Notes under the pieces: model-generated | Databases searched by the model: none | Seen by the model: only the letters and a program-made list of their open reading frames with translations | Told to the model about the DNA's origin: nothing | In this document: positions 17,549 through 26,005 of the stretch, one piece after another | How positions within the stretch are numbered: position 1 is the first letter of the stretch | How the letters are laid out: the number at the start of each line of letters is the position of its first letter | Assembly: GCF_022809095.1 (NCBI RefSeq) | Contig: NZ_JALAZE010000004.1 | Location: forward strand, 1-64,000 | Direction: 5' to 3' | Source: Bacillus kexueae | GTDB lineage: Bacteria > Bacillota > Bacilli > Bacillales > Aeribacillaceae | DNA: 64,000 nt | Program-made: the position numbers and the translations under genes

Positions 17549-17971
17549 TTATTTAATTGCAAACATGATTTCTGTTTCGCAAGCGACTTCTCCGTCAACA
17601 GTTGCAACGGCTTTTCCTTTTCCGATTGGGCCGCGCTGGCTAACGATTTCTACTTCTAAGCGAAGTTGATCGCCAGGCTTTACTTGTCTTTTAAAGCGGC
17701 ACTTATCAATGCCCGCAAATAGTGGAAGCTTACCTTTGTTTTCTTCTTTGCGAAGCATAGCAACAGCCCCAACTTGCGCTAAAGCTTCAACCATTAAAAC
17801 GCCCGGCATGACCGGATAATCTGGAAAGTGACCGTTAAAAAATTCTTCATTTGCCGTTACATTTTTAATTCCAACAGCACGAACACCTTCTTCGATTTCA
17901 ATAATACGATCTACAAGTAAAAATGGATAACGATGTGGAATTGTTTCTTTAATTTGTTGAATGTCTAACAT
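17549..17971 (-). CDS. fabZ: (3R)-hydroxyacyl-ACP dehydratase FabZ
   Basis: A 140-residue hot-dog-fold enzyme that removes water from 3-hydroxyacyl-ACP in fatty acid elongation. The catalytic motif [19 protein letters not shown] supplies the active-site His and, further on, the Glu. [12 protein letters not shown] near the N-terminus and [13 protein letters not shown] are family blocks. The ATG at 17971 lies 9 nt after GGAGG; the TTG two codons earlier is too close to it. As in B. subtilis (ywpB), it lies downstream of the flhO-flhP genes. Confidence 0.95.
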   Translation of the reverse strand: MLDIQQIKETIPHRYPFLLVDRIIEIEEGVRAVGIKNVTANEEFFNGHFPDYPVMPGVLMVEALAQVGAVAMLRKEENKGKLPLFAGIDKCRFKRQVKPGDQLRLEVEIVSQRGPIGKGKAVATVDGEVACETEIMFAIK

Positions 17972-18035
17972 GGACAAACTCCTCCTTATGTATAAAAAAT
18001 TGGGTGCAAGCCAATTTTCGTCTTATATGCGAATA

Positions 18036-18063
18036 GAAGGAAGGCAACGAAAAGCCTTCCTTC
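18036..18063 (-). terminator. Probable terminator hairpin after the EpuA-like gene
   Basis: GAAGGAAGGC (18036-18045) and GCCTTCCTTC (18054-18063) form a perfect 10-bp stem. The T tract after it on the minus strand is poor (CTATT), so termination may be partial. Confidence 0.55.
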
Positions 18064-18086
18064 TACTTAAAAGTATATGATTATTC

Positions 18087-18350
18087 TTACTCTTTTTCAA
18101 CAAGGTCCACAATATGTTGCCACGTGGAAGGTTTTAATGCATCTAACGGCTTTCCGTCCCCTAACACGCCATAGCCAACCATTGTCCCAAGCACAAGACT
18201 AATGGACATAGCCAAGGCGACTAAAATGACACGAAGCCAGATAGGGATTAATCGAATCCGTATTTTACGTGGCTCTTCTTGTTCCACGTTTTTTTTCGCT
18301 TTTTTCTCTTTTTTAAATTCTTCTCGACTTGATACTTGTTCCGCACCCAT
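18087..18350 (-). CDS. EpuA-like small membrane protein
   Basis: An 87-residue protein. A charged, Lys/Glu-rich N-terminal half of about 35 residues is followed by RIRLIPIWLRVILVALAMSI and one membrane segment (about residues 36-62), then a short external tail. This matches the EpuA family (PF11772), often labelled as an RNA polymerase beta subunit in databases, apparently in error, since nothing here resembles RpoB. Function is unknown. It lies between flhP and fabZ, and GAAGGGG precedes the ATG. Confidence 0.72.
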   Translation of the reverse strand: MGAEQVSSREEFKKEKKAKKNVEQEEPRKIRIRLIPIWLRVILVALAMSISLVLGTMVGYGVLGDGKPLDALKPSTWQHIVDLVEKE

Positions 18351-18404
18351 AGTTCTTAACCCCTTCTTTCAATTTGGCAACATTCTATACGGTTAATTTG
18401 GCCT

Positions 18405-19214
18405 TTAAGAGCGAACATTATTTATTAAACCGAGCATTTGGTCACCAATGGAAATGGAATTGGCGTTAAGCTGATAAGAACGTTGCGCTACGAGTAAGTC
18501 GGACATTTCCGTTGCTAAATCTACATTCGACCCTTCTAATGCCCCTTGTTGGACAGCAATTTCGTCTCTCTCTAAAAAGGTAATATACTCAGGATTTACA
18601 ATGGAAAGCTCATACATATTGCTTCCAGTAGCAACAAGTAAATCCGGACGGTTGATTTGAACTACCCCTAATTCAAAAATTTGTAGTTCTGCGAGATCAT
18701 TTTGTGGAATTGCCGTTATAGTTCCATTCGGTGAAATGGTAAATTCTTTTACGGCTTCATCAAAAACAATTGGGTTTTGATTTGCATCCAATACGGAATG
18801 TCCTTCCGCTGTTACGAGCATGAGTTCACCTTCATTTGTCGGTGATAAATACAATGCCCCATCTCGAGTATACCGAATATCTCCGCCTACATCTACTTGT
18901 AAAAATTGATTAGACTTCGTCAGCGCAACATCAAGCTCACGATTCGTCTGTTTTAAAGGCCCTTGAGAGAACAACATCGAAGTCGTTAGTCTCGCGCCTG
19001 TCCCTTGTCGAATCCCAAAATCCGTTTGTCTGCCAACTTCTTTTTCTTCATCTGGTTGGTTGTTGAATTGCTGCTTCAGTAGCTCTTCAAAACTTGTGCT
19101 CGTCTTTTTATATCCGTTCGTATCTAAGTTAGACATGTTATGACTAATCGTATCAATTTGCTTTTGCAATTGATTCATTGTATTCGTTGCTGTAATCATT
19201 GAGCGCAAAATCAT
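18405..19214 (-). CDS. flhP: Flagellar hook-basal body protein FlhP
   Basis: A 269-residue FlgG/FlgF-like rod protein. The N-terminal flg_bb_rod motif is MITATNTMNQLQKQIDTISHNMSNLDTNGYKK, and the C-terminal Flg_bbr_C motif is LEGSNVDLATEMSDLLVAQRSYQLNANSI. It is exported by the flagellar type III system and forms part of the distal rod. It follows flhO with a 22-nt gap and AAGGAG before the ATG. The flhO-flhP pair next to mbl is the B. subtilis arrangement. Confidence 0.92.
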   Translation of the reverse strand: MILRSMITATNTMNQLQKQIDTISHNMSNLDTNGYKKTSTSFEELLKQQFNNQPDEEKEVGRQTDFGIRQGTGARLTTSMLFSQGPLKQTNRELDVALTKSNQFLQVDVGGDIRYTRDGALYLSPTNEGELMLVTAEGHSVLDANQNPIVFDEAVKEFTISPNGTITAIPQNDLAELQIFELGVVQINRPDLLVATGSNMYELSIVNPEYITFLERDEIAVQQGALEGSNVDLATEMSDLLVAQRSYQLNANSISIGDQMLGLINNVRS

Positions 19215-19236
19215 GGAATGAACTCCTTCCCTTTAA

Positions 19237-20055
19237 TTAGCGTACCCGACCAACTTCGTTTACGGCTTTATCCAAGCTTCGGTCGTATGCTTGCAAAACT
19301 TTTTGATTGGCTTCAAACGAGCGATAAGCCGTCATTAATTCTGTATATGATTTGGCGATGTCTACATTGGAAGCTTCTAAATAGCCTTGCTTCAGACTAT
19401 ATTGAATGTCATCGTTATTCACGGCGCTCGGTAATTCTTCCTCGTCGACCGTACGGTAAAAGCCGTTCCCTTCACGAATTAAATTGCGCACATCAGCAGC
19501 AAAACGCACATCAATTTGCTGCTCCGGTCCCTCACTCAAGATGACTTGGCCATTTGGTGTTATTTGATAGTCCGATTCCGTAATGACAATCGGCGTACCC
19601 GTTGTCGATAACACAAGATTCCCACCTAATGAGAGGCGTCCAAACTCATCGATTGAAAAATGACCATTTCGCGTATATTTCACTTGGCCATCCGGTGTTT
19701 GCACAGCGTAAAAGAGCGCACCCTTTTCATTCGTCTCTTCTAAGAAAGGTACGACCTCTTCCACTAGTGCGATATCACTATTTAAGTTGGTCTCTCGAAG
19801 ATCTCCTTGTGAATATGTAGGAATGACTTCCTGTAAATAAGCCCCTGTATTAATCGTCCCAAGCTCCGTTTGCTTCACTTGTCCATTGCGAAGCGTTTCG
19901 ATATTGGACAAAAGCAGCTCTGGAAACGCACGTAGGGCGCTTTGTTCTGCTTTAAAGCCCGGCGTATTCGCATTTGCAATATTATTCGATAACATCTCTG
20001 CTCTTCTTTGCTGCGCAAGCATTCCAGAAGCAGCAGTATAAAAGCCACGTATCAT
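19237..20055 (-). CDS. flhO: Flagellar hook-basal body protein FlhO
   Basis: A 272-residue protein homologous to the FlgF/FlgG rod proteins. It begins MIRGFYTAASGMLAQQRRAEMLSNNIANANTPGFK (flg_bb_rod) and ends with LEASNVDIAKSYTELMTAYRSFEANQKVLQAYD (Flg_bbr_C). It pairs with FlhP in the rod. GATGAGGTG precedes the ATG. The 247-nt gap to mbl contains the mbl terminator and an AT-rich stretch that may hold the flhOP promoter; no clear SigD site could be fixed by eye. Confidence 0.92.
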   Translation of the reverse strand: MIRGFYTAASGMLAQQRRAEMLSNNIANANTPGFKAEQSALRAFPELLLSNIETLRNGQVKQTELGTINTGAYLQEVIPTYSQGDLRETNLNSDIALVEEVVPFLEETNEKGALFYAVQTPDGQVKYTRNGHFSIDEFGRLSLGGNLVLSTTGTPIVITESDYQITPNGQVILSEGPEQQIDVRFAADVRNLIREGNGFYRTVDEEELPSAVNNDDIQYSLKQGYLEASNVDIAKSYTELMTAYRSFEANQKVLQAYDRSLDKAVNEVGRVR

Positions 20056-20269
20056 ACTTTCACCTCATCCGAAAAATTCCGACACATTTCCCTAATTTTC
20101 ATTATAAAATACAATTATTTCTTTAACATTAAAATAATTTAAATTTATGTAGTAAATTATTCCTGTTTTCACTGTCGGTCGGAAGAATGGATTGGACAAA
20201 GTGCTCAGATTAAATTGTGAAAGCATAGACACATATCCTATAAATATTTCGTTGGCGAATGAACGAAAA

Positions 20270-20293
20270 AAGACCTGTCATCCGACAGGTCTT
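20270..20293 (-). terminator. Terminator of mbl
   Basis: AAGACCTGTC (20270-20279) and GACAGGTCTT (20284-20293) pair with a 4-nt loop; TTTTTC follows on the minus strand. Confidence 0.92.
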
Positions 20294-20302
20294 CACTATT
20301 TA

Positions 20303-21304
20303 TTATACTAATTTTCTTCGTGGAAGCTTGTCCATGTTTTCAAGCATAATTCCTGTTCCAACTGCTACACAGTGTAGTGGATCTTCCGCAATGAAAACAG
20401 GTACTTTTAATTCTTCTGCTAATAACTGGTCGATTCCGTTTAGAAGTGCACCGCCACCTGTTAAGATTACACCGCGATCAATGATGTCAGCAGATAACTC
20501 TGGTGGAGTTTTTTCGAGTACCGTTTTCGCCGCTTGTACGATAGCATCCGCTGGTTCGCGCAATGCTTGTTCAATTTCTTGAGACTTAATCGTAATCGTA
20601 CGTGGAAGGCCTGTTACCATGTCACGTCCACGGATATCAATTTCTTCGTTTCGTGCACCTGGGAATACAGTTGCCACTTTAATTTTAATTTCTTCAGCCG
20701 TACGCTCACCGATTAATAGTTTATACTCACGTTTAATATAGTTTAAGATCTCATTATCAAAGCGGTCACCTGCAACTTTGATAGAAGAGGCGGTGACGAT
20801 ATCTCCCATTGACAGAACTGCTACATCTGTCGTTCCACCGCCAATATCTACTACCATGTTTCCGCTAGGTTGGAAAATGTCCATTCCAGCACCAATTGCA
20901 GCTACTTTCGGTTCTTCTTCTAAAAACACTTGTTTACCGCCGCTTTTTTCAGCCGCTTCTTTAATTGCTTTACGCTCAACAGACGTAATGTTTGTTGGGC
21001 AGCAAATGAGAACGCGAGGTTTGGAAAGAATCCCTTTTACATTCAGCTTGCTAATAAAATGTTTTAACATCGCTTCTGTTACTTCAAAGTCAGCGATCAC
21101 GCCGTCTTTTAACGGGCGAATGGCCACAATATTGCCAGGTGTACGACCGACCATTCTTCTAGCTTCTTCACCAACAGCTAATACTTTGCCGCTATTTTTA
21201 TCAAGTGCTACTACTGAAGGCTCATTTAAAACAACGCCTTTTCCTTTTACATGAATGAGCACGTTTGCAGTTCCAAGGTCAATTCCAATATCTCTTGAAA
21301 ACAT
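20303..21304 (-). CDS. mbl: Cell-shape actin homologue Mbl
   Basis: A 333-residue MreB-family ATPase that organises lateral cell-wall synthesis under the membrane. Seen are phosphate-1 IGIDLGTANVLIHVKGKGVVLNEPSVVALD, phosphate-2 VVDIGGGTTDVAVLSMG and the adenosine motif GVILTGGGALLNGID. The ATG at 21304 gives the family length exactly and has AGGAGG about 11 nt upstream; eight more open codons have no support. It follows spoIIID, as in B. subtilis, with a 150-nt gap. Confidence 0.95.
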   Translation of the reverse strand: MFSRDIGIDLGTANVLIHVKGKGVVLNEPSVVALDKNSGKVLAVGEEARRMVGRTPGNIVAIRPLKDGVIADFEVTEAMLKHFISKLNVKGILSKPRVLICCPTNITSVERKAIKEAAEKSGGKQVFLEEEPKVAAIGAGMDIFQPSGNMVVDIGGGTTDVAVLSMGDIVTASSIKVAGDRFDNEILNYIKREYKLLIGERTAEEIKIKVATVFPGARNEEIDIRGRDMVTGLPRTITIKSQEIEQALREPADAIVQAAKTVLEKTPPELSADIIDRGVILTGGGALLNGIDQLLAEELKVPVFIAEDPLHCVAVGTGIMLENMDKLPRRKLV

Positions 21305-21455
21305 TTTTATTAAGATCCTCCTTGCCAATCAAATCGCCAATATCCATCTATACCTAATTTATTATTTTATCATAAAACATTGGAAATAGTATGTTTTTGT
21401 CAAAAATTAGTTTTAGATTTTGTAGAATTTTGTCGATTGGCATTGAGAGGAACGT

Positions 21456-21731
21456 TTACTTGACAGTCTCCTCTTTTAGCGTCTCTTCTTTCTTATATTT
21501 CATCTTTGTTGCTTCACCACCACGAAGGTGTCGAATTGATTTATGATAGTCCAAAATTTGTTTCACTTCATTCGCAAGCTCGGGATTAATCTCGGGCAAT
21601 CGTTCCGTTAAATCTTTGTGAACAGTACTTTTGGAAACGCCAAATTCTTTCGCAATCACACGAACGGTTTTTTTCGTCTCCACGATATACTTTCCAATCT
21701 TGATTGTACGTTCTTTGATGTAATCGTGCAC
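21456..21731 (-). CDS. spoIIID: Sporulation transcription factor SpoIIID
   Basis: A 91-residue mother-cell regulator. The helix-turn-helix TVRVIAKEFGVSKSTVHKDLTERLP and the basic region LDYHKSIRHLRGGEATK are essentially those of the B. subtilis protein. The GTG start has AGGGAGG 9 nt upstream. It activates or represses SigE-dependent genes after engulfment begins. A SigE-like -10 lies about 57 nt upstream. Confidence 0.96.
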   Translation of the reverse strand: MHDYIKERTIKIGKYIVETKKTVRVIAKEFGVSKSTVHKDLTERLPEINPELANEVKQILDYHKSIRHLRGGEATKMKYKKEETLKEETVK

Positions 21732-21787
21732 ACCACTCGACCTCCCTAATATGGATGTGAGAAGTGTGAAATGAGACTCGCATATCC

Positions 21788-21816
21788 ATTGTATAGCGCA
21801 AGATCATAGATGTTTA
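21788..21816 (-). promoter_or_regulatory. Candidate SigE promoter of spoIIID
   Basis: On the minus strand TATACAAT (21795-21788) matches the SigE -10 CATACANT at 7 of 8 positions. The -35 candidate 14 nt upstream (TAAACAT) is weak. SigE control of spoIIID is known in B. subtilis. Confidence 0.35.
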
Positions 21817-22117
21817 ACTGGAAGGTGACTTCATTACTGCGACCAAAATCTATTCTCACGATCCCTCACCTCAAACACTCTCTTTGTTAGGTTTGTAACA
21901 TTTTATTAGCTTGGGTTGGAATATATGCTTAAAAGTCAAGAGGGACAAGGGATTTTCCTGAATTATTTTATTTTTGTGAATTTGAAGTATTAAGAATGTA
22001 GAATCGTCTTGTATTATTTTTGATATTTTCCGGGAAATTTGTCGAAGTGACTGTAATGGAATGAGGATGGGGTTTTGGCGTTTCCTAGCTGGTGGTATCT
22101 CGTCTTTAGTGAGTATG

Positions 22118-22365
22118 GCGCGCATAGAAAGTGGCAATGCGCGCATAAAGGAGAGATTTTCGCGCATAAGAAAGGGAAAGCCGCGCTTAAAGTAAAAACA
22201 CTGGCGCATAGATGATCCAAAGCCGCGCATAGACCGTAGTTACCCGCGCATTACAGCAGAGAAGTCGCGCATAACCATAGCATATACGCGCTTAGAGCGA
22301 GACCACCCGCACATAAAAAAGAAAGTCGAGCTATAAAAAGAGCTACCCGCTCATAAAAGAGGGCA
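22118..22365 (-). repeat. 21-bp tandem array B (TATGCGCG family, inverted)
   Basis: About 12 degenerate units whose core CGCGCATA, read on the plus strand, recurs at 22123, 22144, 22165, 22186 and so on to 22312 every 21 bp, with two irregular units after that. On the minus strand the core is TATGCGCG, the same as in arrays A and F. The spacer halves have diverged almost completely, so only core and period are kept. It lies in the 790-nt gap between the symporter gene and spoIIID; the rest of that gap (21817-22117) holds nothing I can name. Confidence 0.9.
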
Positions 22366-22471
22366 CTCCGAGGAGAAGTACACGTCAAGCCCAAATGCTG
22401 TTGCAAACTATTTAGACAGTTTGCCTTGAATCGAGCGACTCAGCCCTCCGTGATCAAATCTTCCAAAAGAA

Positions 22472-22503
22472 AAGGATAAGCGTTAGTGAATTCCGCTTAT
22501 CCT
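22472..22503 (-). terminator. Terminator of the symporter operon
   Basis: AAGGATAAGCG (22472-22482) and CGCTTATCCTT (22493-22503) form an 11-bp stem; TTTTC follows on the minus strand. Confidence 0.88.
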
Positions 22504-22524
22504 TCGTAATCGTTTACATTTTTA

Positions 22525-24174
22525 TCATTTCATATAAACATCGCCATCTTTATAGACCATTTGCTCTGGATAGCGTAAATTGATGACATCTTCTTGTACT
22601 TGTTGGGATGGCTCTTCTGTCACGAGCGACACGATAATATTCGTTACGATTGCAGCAGTCGCTCCAAATATACCTGCGCCTGTATCAATAATGCCTAAAA
22701 TCGTAAATCCACCGTATTTGGCTGCGAAAATATACGATAACGTTACGGCTAACCCGACAATCATCCCCCATGTCACTCCGTATTTATTTGAACGCTTCCA
22801 CCATACACCGAGTACGAGTGCTGGGAAGAAGGTTCCTGAGGCGAGCGCAAAGGCCCATGCGACAATTTGAGTAATAACCCCTGGAGGATTGAGAGCAACA
22901 AGACCAGCAAGCACGGTTGCCGCCACAATAGATATCCTCGCAATCGTTAGACGATTTGTCTCCGATGCATTCGGATTTAACACGCGATAATAAATATCAT
23001 GCGCAAATGATGAAGAAATGGCAATCATCAATCCGCCAGCTGTCGATAACGCCGCCGCCATGGCACCCGCCGCGACAAGTCCGATGACAAATAAGCCAAG
23101 GTTCGCAATTTCCGGTGTGGCCATGACCACAATGTCGTTTGAGATCATCATTTCATTCCATTGTAGTATGCCGTCTCCATTGCCATCAGCGAGCTGAAGT
23201 TTCCCAGTATCCACCCATGACTTCGTCCAAGCTGGCAACGAATCAATCGGTTGGTTCGCCACATTTTTCATTAAAATAAAGCGAGAAAACGCAGCATAAG
23301 CGGGTGCTGATAAATAGAGGAGACCGATAAATAAAAGGGCCCAAGCGCCAGACCAACGAGCCGCCTTCATCGTAGAGACGGTATAAAACCGCACAATGAC
23401 ATGTGGAAGCCCAGCCGTTCCAGCCATTAGCGTAAACATTAAGGCGAGAAATTGCCATTTCGAGCTCTTGTCAAATGGGGCGAAATATTCCGAGATGCCA
23501 AGCTGACGATCAAGTTCACCCATCTCGTTAATGATGTTTCCATAAGAAAGCCAAGGAACTGGATTTCCTGTCAGTTGGAGAGACATAAAAATAACCGGAA
23601 TTAAGTACGCAATAATTAAAATGATGTACTGCGCAACTTGCGTCCACGTAATCCCTTTCATTCCACCGAATGCTGCATAAAAGGCGATCAACACAACCCC
23701 AATCATCGTCCCAATTTTTGCGTCGATTTCAAACAGTCGACCAATGACAACCCCTGAACCAGAAAGCTGTCCAATGGCATATGTAAAACTAATGATAATT
23801 GTACAAAGAGCTGCAATCACCCTTGCCGAATGACTCTCATACCGGTCACCGATAAACTCCGGTACCGTATAGCGTCCATATTTTCGTAATTGCGGTGCTA
23901 ATAAGAAGGTTAGGAGTAAGTAACCACCGGTCCATCCCATAATATAAGCGAGTCCATCATACCCAAGAATCATAATCGTTCCCGCTAATCCGATAAACGA
24001 GGCGGCGCTCATCCAGTCCGCACCGATGGCCATTCCATTAAAAATCGGTGGAACTCCGCGGCCTGCCACGTAAAAATCAGACGTTGCACGGGCCTTATTA
24101 TAAACGGCAATTCCGATATACAAAGCAAACGTTAATAATATAATAGATAAAGACACTAAAAATTGAGCATCCAT
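22525..24174 (-). CDS. Sodium:solute symporter, large subunit (VC_2705/ActP-like)
   Basis: A 549-residue SSF-family transporter with about 13 membrane segments. GRGVPPIFNGMAIGADWMSAASFIGLAG near the N-terminus is the SSF sodium-site region, and RYTVPEFIGDRYES is a family motif. Between segments, residues 330-341 (DGNGDGILQWNE) form a complete EF-hand-like loop, which I recall as typical of the VC_2705 subfamily. It probably takes up acetate or another monocarboxylate with Na+. It works with the DUF4212 small subunit encoded 33 nt upstream. GGAGGAG precedes the ATG. Confidence 0.88.
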   Translation of the reverse strand: MDAQFLVSLSIILLTFALYIGIAVYNKARATSDFYVAGRGVPPIFNGMAIGADWMSAASFIGLAGTIMILGYDGLAYIMGWTGGYLLLTFLLAPQLRKYGRYTVPEFIGDRYESHSARVIAALCTIIISFTYAIGQLSGSGVVIGRLFEIDAKIGTMIGVVLIAFYAAFGGMKGITWTQVAQYIILIIAYLIPVIFMSLQLTGNPVPWLSYGNIINEMGELDRQLGISEYFAPFDKSSKWQFLALMFTLMAGTAGLPHVIVRFYTVSTMKAARWSGAWALLFIGLLYLSAPAYAAFSRFILMKNVANQPIDSLPAWTKSWVDTGKLQLADGNGDGILQWNEMMISNDIVVMATPEIANLGLFVIGLVAAGAMAAALSTAGGLMIAISSSFAHDIYYRVLNPNASETNRLTIARISIVAATVLAGLVALNPPGVITQIVAWAFALASGTFFPALVLGVWWKRSNKYGVTWGMIVGLAVTLSYIFAAKYGGFTILGIIDTGAGIFGATAAIVTNIIVSLVTEEPSQQVQEDVINLRYPEQMVYKDGDVYMK

Positions 24175-24207
24175 TGATGATTTCTCCTCCTTTATTCAAT
24201 GCTTCTA

Positions 24208-24510
24208 TTAATGATCAAGTGTTTTACCATGACTAACTTGCTCATTGACCTCCTCATCAATACCGTATTTACGGTCAATCCGGTCACTCACTTTTGCATT
24301 GATAAATAAAAGAAGGATAAAAATGACGATGGATCCTTGTGCCCCCATAAAATAATGGAGTGGGAAGCCATTGAACGTTATGGCACTTAACGGCTCAGCA
24401 ATTAAAACCATACCAAATGAAACGACAAACCAAACCACCAAGTACAATGCAATATAAGCCGTACGCTCTTTAAAATAAGCGTCCGCTATTTGTTTATCAA
24501 TTTTCTTCAA
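24208..24510 (-). CDS. Sodium:solute symporter small subunit (DUF4212)
   Basis: About 100 residues. The DAYFKERTAYIALYLVVWFVVSFG segment begins two membrane helices (about residues 15-38 and 55-78), and an acidic/basic tail with DRKYGIDEEV follows; this is the DUF4212 family always found beside VC_2705-type symporters. The start is uncertain. A TTG at 24510 (LKKIDKQIADAY) lies 5 nt after GGTGA, while GTG/ATG codons at 24519 and 24516 overlap that ribosome binding site. It forms an operon with the large subunit. Confidence 0.85.
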   Translation of the reverse strand: MKKIDKQIADAYFKERTAYIALYLVVWFVVSFGMVLIAEPLSAITFNGFPLHYFMGAQGSIVIFILLLFINAKVSDRIDRKYGIDEEVNEQVSHGKTLDH

Positions 24511-24530
24511 ACACATCACCCTTTCACGTA

Positions 24531-24707
24531 TTAAGACAAGCTAAAAATAAACTTTAGAGTATCGAAAAACGGTGCAGGAACTAACGCAATTTCAACGATG
24601 AAGTAAATGAATATGGATAGGATTGGGATAAGTAAAAACTGAGGTTTTTTGAATCGTAACGCTAAAAAAGCACTTGCGGCAATAATACTTAAAATGACAT
24701 AAATCAT
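24531..24707 (-). CDS. 58-residue membrane protein upstream of the symporter genes
   Basis: A short open frame reads MIYVILSIIAASAFLALRF, then a KKPQ loop, then LLIPILSIFIYFIVEIALVP, so two membrane helices. It ends 21 nt before the DUF4212 start, on the same strand. GGAGTG lies about 10 nt before the ATG. I do not recognise a family. Its position suggests an accessory or leader protein of the symporter. It could be chance in an AT-rich region, but two clean hydrophobic helices with a basic turn argue for a gene. Confidence 0.55.
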   Translation of the reverse strand: MIYVILSIIAASAFLALRFKKPQFLLIPILSIFIYFIVEIALVPAPFFDTLKFIFSLS

Positions 24708-25020
24708 CGTAATTTTTCACTCCTTTTTCTAATGTTGGCTTAATACGTCACCTCCATTTTGTTATAATTTTGAAAATTTTCTAACAATTAATATTATGAC
24801 GGGACAAGCTTCCTTCGTCAACCGCATCAAGCCCATTATCGTCCTACATATCTCGACACAGACTAGCGTAGTTAAAAATTTTGTTGATAACGTTTAAGCA
24901 AAGGACGTTTTCGTAAACGTTGTTGCTTTCTTAGTCTAGTGCCCGTGCAATATAGTTTTTACTGACCCGTAGTGGCTCGACTTCCTCACCGCAAAAAAGC
25001 GAGTGTCTGACGAAACAAAA
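24708..25020. other. Gene-free stretch before the symporter operon
   Basis: About 310 nt with no supportable gene. It contains TTGTTGATAACGTTTAAGCA (24881-24900), a weak cre-like match, and AT-rich sequence on the minus strand before a GGAGGTGA at about 24755, so the symporter promoter probably lies here. I could not place its -35 and -10 with confidence. Confidence 0.4.
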
Positions 25021-25024
25021 AAAT

Positions 25025-25048
25025 AGTCTACTCATTGTTGAGTAGACT
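25025..25048 (-). terminator. Terminator of spoIIQ
   Basis: AGTCTACTC (25025-25033) and GAGTAGACT (25040-25048) pair; a run of seven T follows on the minus strand. Confidence 0.9.
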
Positions 25049-25072
25049 TATCGTTATACTTTCTTTAATTGT

Positions 25073-25885
25073 TTACGAATTCATTGTATCGAGAGATGCC
25101 TCTGATTCATTGGAACCAGACTCTTGATCTTCTTTTTCATCTTCTGATGGAGATTCATTGTCTTCTTCATCAGTTGGAGTACCCTCTTCGGCAGAAGCTT
25201 CTTCAGCAATACTTGTCATCGGTTTTTCCATATAGTTTAATGGATTATAGGCTTTTCCATCTTTGCGGATTTCAAAGTGTGCATGCACACCAGCTTCTTT
25301 ATTAAATTGGTTTTGACCAGCTTTTCCAAGGACATCGCCTTGCTCAACTTTGTCACCAGCTTCAACTTCTACACTAGCTAATGATTGATAGATCGTTTTC
25401 ACGCTATCGTCATGTTCAATTTCAATGACATAGCCTAGTAACGGATCTTTTTCAGCTTTTGTGACAGTTCCACTTAAAGATGCGACTACTTCAAACGCCT
25501 CGCCATCTTCTCTGGCCAAGTCGATTCCTTGGTTTGGATGATACGTATTATCATAGAGGACGAGTGCTGCTTCTTGCTCTTCGCTTGATGCGTTGTAGTC
25601 ATAGAAGTATGTCACAACCTTCACTGCATCTGGGTCAATAGCTGGCATTACAACGTTTTCAACAGAACGATTGACTTCTACTGATGGTTCGTCACGATAC
25701 GATAAGTCTTCTGTTCCTTCTTCGTAATCGTTCGCCACATCATCTCGAACTGCTTGATACCAAAGTACGGCTGTTAAGATGACAGCTGCACTAAGTAAAT
25801 AAACCGCAGGGAAAAACCATTTTTTTCTAAAGAATTGCTGGAATTTTGAGCCTTGAGAAGTACGTTTCTTTTCTTCCTCTCTCAT
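25073..25885 (-). CDS. spoIIQ: Stage II sporulation protein SpoIIQ
   Basis: A 270-residue forespore membrane protein. A basic N-terminus and one membrane segment (about residues 24-44) are followed by an M23/LytM domain (about 105-220). The HxH pair is kept (VHAHFEIR), but the first metal ligand of M23 peptidases is changed: the expected HxGxD reads NQGID. This fits SpoIIQ, a catalytically dead LytM protein that binds SpoIIIAH across the intermembrane space. The tail is acidic and Ser-rich. A SigF-type promoter lies just upstream. Confidence 0.92.
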   Translation of the reverse strand: MREEEKKRTSQGSKFQQFFRKKWFFPAVYLLSAAVILTAVLWYQAVRDDVANDYEEGTEDLSYRDEPSVEVNRSVENVVMPAIDPDAVKVVTYFYDYNASSEEQEAALVLYDNTYHPNQGIDLAREDGEAFEVVASLSGTVTKAEKDPLLGYVIEIEHDDSVKTIYQSLASVEVEAGDKVEQGDVLGKAGQNQFNKEAGVHAHFEIRKDGKAYNPLNYMEKPMTSIAEEASAEEGTPTDEEDNESPSEDEKEDQESGSNESEASLDTMNS

Positions 25886-25904
25886 TGTTCATCACCTCAG
25901 CAAC

Positions 25905-25934
25905 CATTTTGAACAAGTTTGCGAGATTCTATAC
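25905..25934 (-). promoter_or_regulatory. Candidate SigF promoter of spoIIQ
   Basis: On the minus strand GTATA (25934-25930), a 15-nt spacer and GTTCAAAATG (25914-25905) match the SigF consensus GYATA/GGNNANAHTR except for the second G. The leader would be very short, starting near the ribosome binding site. Confidence 0.5.
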
Positions 25935-26005
25935 ATCAATTGAAAAAATTTTTTAGTTTCTGCTAAAACAATTCTTTTTATGCATAAAAAAGAAAGGAGA
26001 TTTTC

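Noticed and set aside
21871-22230. 119-codon minus-strand ORF overlapping array B
   Set aside because: Its N-terminal half is translated repeat and the rest is AT-rich with no ribosome binding site or recognisable protein features.
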